This document shows, one piece after another, positions 6,013-6,974 of a DNA stretch of 6,974 bases. How positions within the stretch are numbered: position 1 is the first letter of the stretch; each line of letters begins with the position of its first letter. A model generated the notes under the pieces. That model was not told where the DNA came from and did no database searches. It saw nothing but the letters and a program-made list of their open reading frames with translations. A program made the translations under genes and the position numbers. The stretch is taken from assembly GCA_017561285.1 (NCBI GenBank), contig JAFZDG010000113.1:1-6974 (forward strand). Reading direction: 5' to 3'. The DNA is from Bacteroidaceae bacterium (lineage in GTDB: Bacteria > Bacteroidota > Bacteroidia > Bacteroidales > Barnesiellaceae_A).

Positions 6013-6974
6013 TCAGTCTATGGGTGTGATGATAAATCCGGCTTGTTGCAGGTCTTCCCAAAAGTGTGGATATGATTTGGCCACCACTTGAGGGTTGTCG
6101 ATGACGATTTCATCGAAGCGAAGTGCTGCCGGAGCAAAGGCCATAGCCATACGATGGTCGTTGTGAGTATCGATAACGATAGGTCTTTTGATCGGTTTAC
6201 GTCGGCCATCCCACGCTATGCAGTGGGGGTGGGGCTGGGTAAAGATGTAGCCTAATTTGGCGGCTTCGCTTATGATTGCGGCTATGCGGTCGGTCTCTTT
6301 GATGCGCAGGTTGTTGAGTCCTTCTATGCAGAAATGTTGTCCACTCAAAGCGCAAGTCATAATGATGGTTTGTGCCAAGTCGGGCTCATTTTTAAGATCG
6401 AGGCGGAGGGTTTTGTTGCGGCTGCGTTTGCCTATGGGATAGATGGCTGCCCATTGGGGCTTGAAGATGGTCTCGATGCCCCAGTGCGCAAAGTAGTCGG
6501 CCACCCGGGCATCGCCTTGCAAACTCTTGGGAGGTAGGTTGTCTATTAGATATATGTAGTGGTTGAGTGCCGCTATCTCATACCAATACGAAAGGGCCGA
6601 GAAGTCGGGTTCGACATCGTATGGGCGTGGTATGTAGGGCAATGGATCAACCTCTATTGTAGGAAAGTTTGCTGATACCTTTGCGCCGAATTGGAGCATC
6701 ATACCTATTGTCATATCGATATAGGGGCGTGATAGTATTTCACCCTCGATGGTGAGATGAAGCCCTTGTTGCATATAGGGAGCAATGAGCAGGAGTGCCG
6801 ATATGAATTGAGAGCTGATGTGTCCCGGAATGGTGATATGACCACCCAAGAGTCTCTTGCCTCGGATGTGAAGCGGAGGATAGCCTTCGTTGTCGACATA
6901 ATCGATGTGCGCTCCGGCTTGTCGCAGAGCATCTACAAGAGGTGCAATGGGGCGTTGCAGCATACGTTGCGAAC
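6013..6974 (-). CDS. aroA: 3-phosphoshikimate 1-carboxyvinyltransferase (EPSP synthase), N-terminal part cut by window edge
   Basis: EPSP synthase joins shikimate-3-phosphate and phosphoenolpyruvate in the sixth step of the shikimate pathway, in the cytoplasm. The frame is open to the window edge: 319 full codons are visible of a usual 410-430, so about 90-110 N-terminal residues are missing, including the glycine-rich LGNAGT region. Counting from the first visible Met (6963), landmarks are ISSQF at 49-53 (phosphoshikimate-binding serines), LSRPYID at 77-83, SLQGDARVADY at 147-157, NEPDLAQT at 192-199 (catalytic Asp195), RIKETDRI at 220-227 (catalytic Glu223), NDHRMAM at 268-274 (PEP-binding His/Arg) and AKSYPHFWEDL at 295-305. 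All are in the expected order. The SALSYWYEIAAL stretch at 122-133 resembles Bacteroidetes homologues as I remember them. Nothing indicates a broken gene. It is the most upstream gene seen in the train and leads directly into the small membrane protein gene. Confidence 0.96.
   Translation of the reverse strand, partial: SQRMLQRPIAPLVDALRQAGAHIDYVDNEGYPPLHIRGKRLLGGHITIPGHISSQFISALLLIAPYMQQGLHLTIEGEILSRPYIDMTIGMMLQFGAKVSANFPTIEVDPLPYIPRPYDVEPDFSALSYWYEIAALNHYIYLIDNLPPKSLQGDARVADYFAHWGIETIFKPQWAAIYPIGKRSRNKTLRLDLKNEPDLAQTIIMTCALSGQHFCIEGLNNLRIKETDRIAAIISEAAKLGYIFTQPHPHCIAWDGRRKPIKRPIVIDTHNDHRMAMAFAPAALRFDEIVIDNPQVVAKSYPHFWEDLQQAGFIITPID

Noticed and set aside
5999..6061. Extended N terminus of the small membrane protein into aroA
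   Set aside because: The Shine-Dalgarno sequence and the transmembrane helix both point to the ATG at 5998.

Overview
The window reads as a Bacteroidetes (probably Bacteroidales) chromosome segment. The evidence is a PorX-type response regulator fused to a PglZ domain and a PorW/SprE-type TPR lipoprotein, two families essentially confined to this phylum. In addition, five of the six gene starts are inside the window and four of those lack a Shine-Dalgarno sequence, and the codon use has moderate GC throughout. I cannot name the genus.

All genes lie on the minus strand, so transcription runs from high to low coordinates: aroA (3' part, 6974-6013), a small membrane-anchored protein (5998-5582), an ABC-3 family metal transporter permease (5567-4731), a porW/sprE-like lipoprotein (4702-1898), porX (1929-382) and tsaE (5' part, 374-1). 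Junctions are tight: gaps of 14, 14 and 28 bases, then a 32-base overlap, then a gap of 7 bases. About 99 percent of the window is therefore coding. There is no room for a conventional intergenic terminator, and I saw no Bacteroidetes-type promoter (TAnnTTTG) in the gaps. No RNA gene, mobile element, CRISPR array or repeat array was found, and no intergenic stretch reaches 300 bases. The layout suggests one long operon or a read-through gene train.

Functionally the train mixes housekeeping genes (shikimate pathway, t6A tRNA modification, divalent metal uptake) with two proteins tied to the type IX secretion system (T9SS). PorW/SprE is an outer-membrane-linked lipoprotein needed for T9SS and gliding in known species. 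PorX is the cytoplasmic response regulator of the same system, and its PglZ domain is reported to be a zinc-dependent phosphodiesterase acting on oligonucleotides. Here the two are fused at the level of gene layout: porX starts inside the last codons of porW. The least understood gene is the 138-residue membrane-anchored protein, which carries a CCxxHxxC motif that formally matches the phospholipase A2 histidine signature but probably is not one. I see no wholly new system. The points of interest are the porW-porX coupling, the cysteine/histidine motif protein and the metal permease without visible partners.
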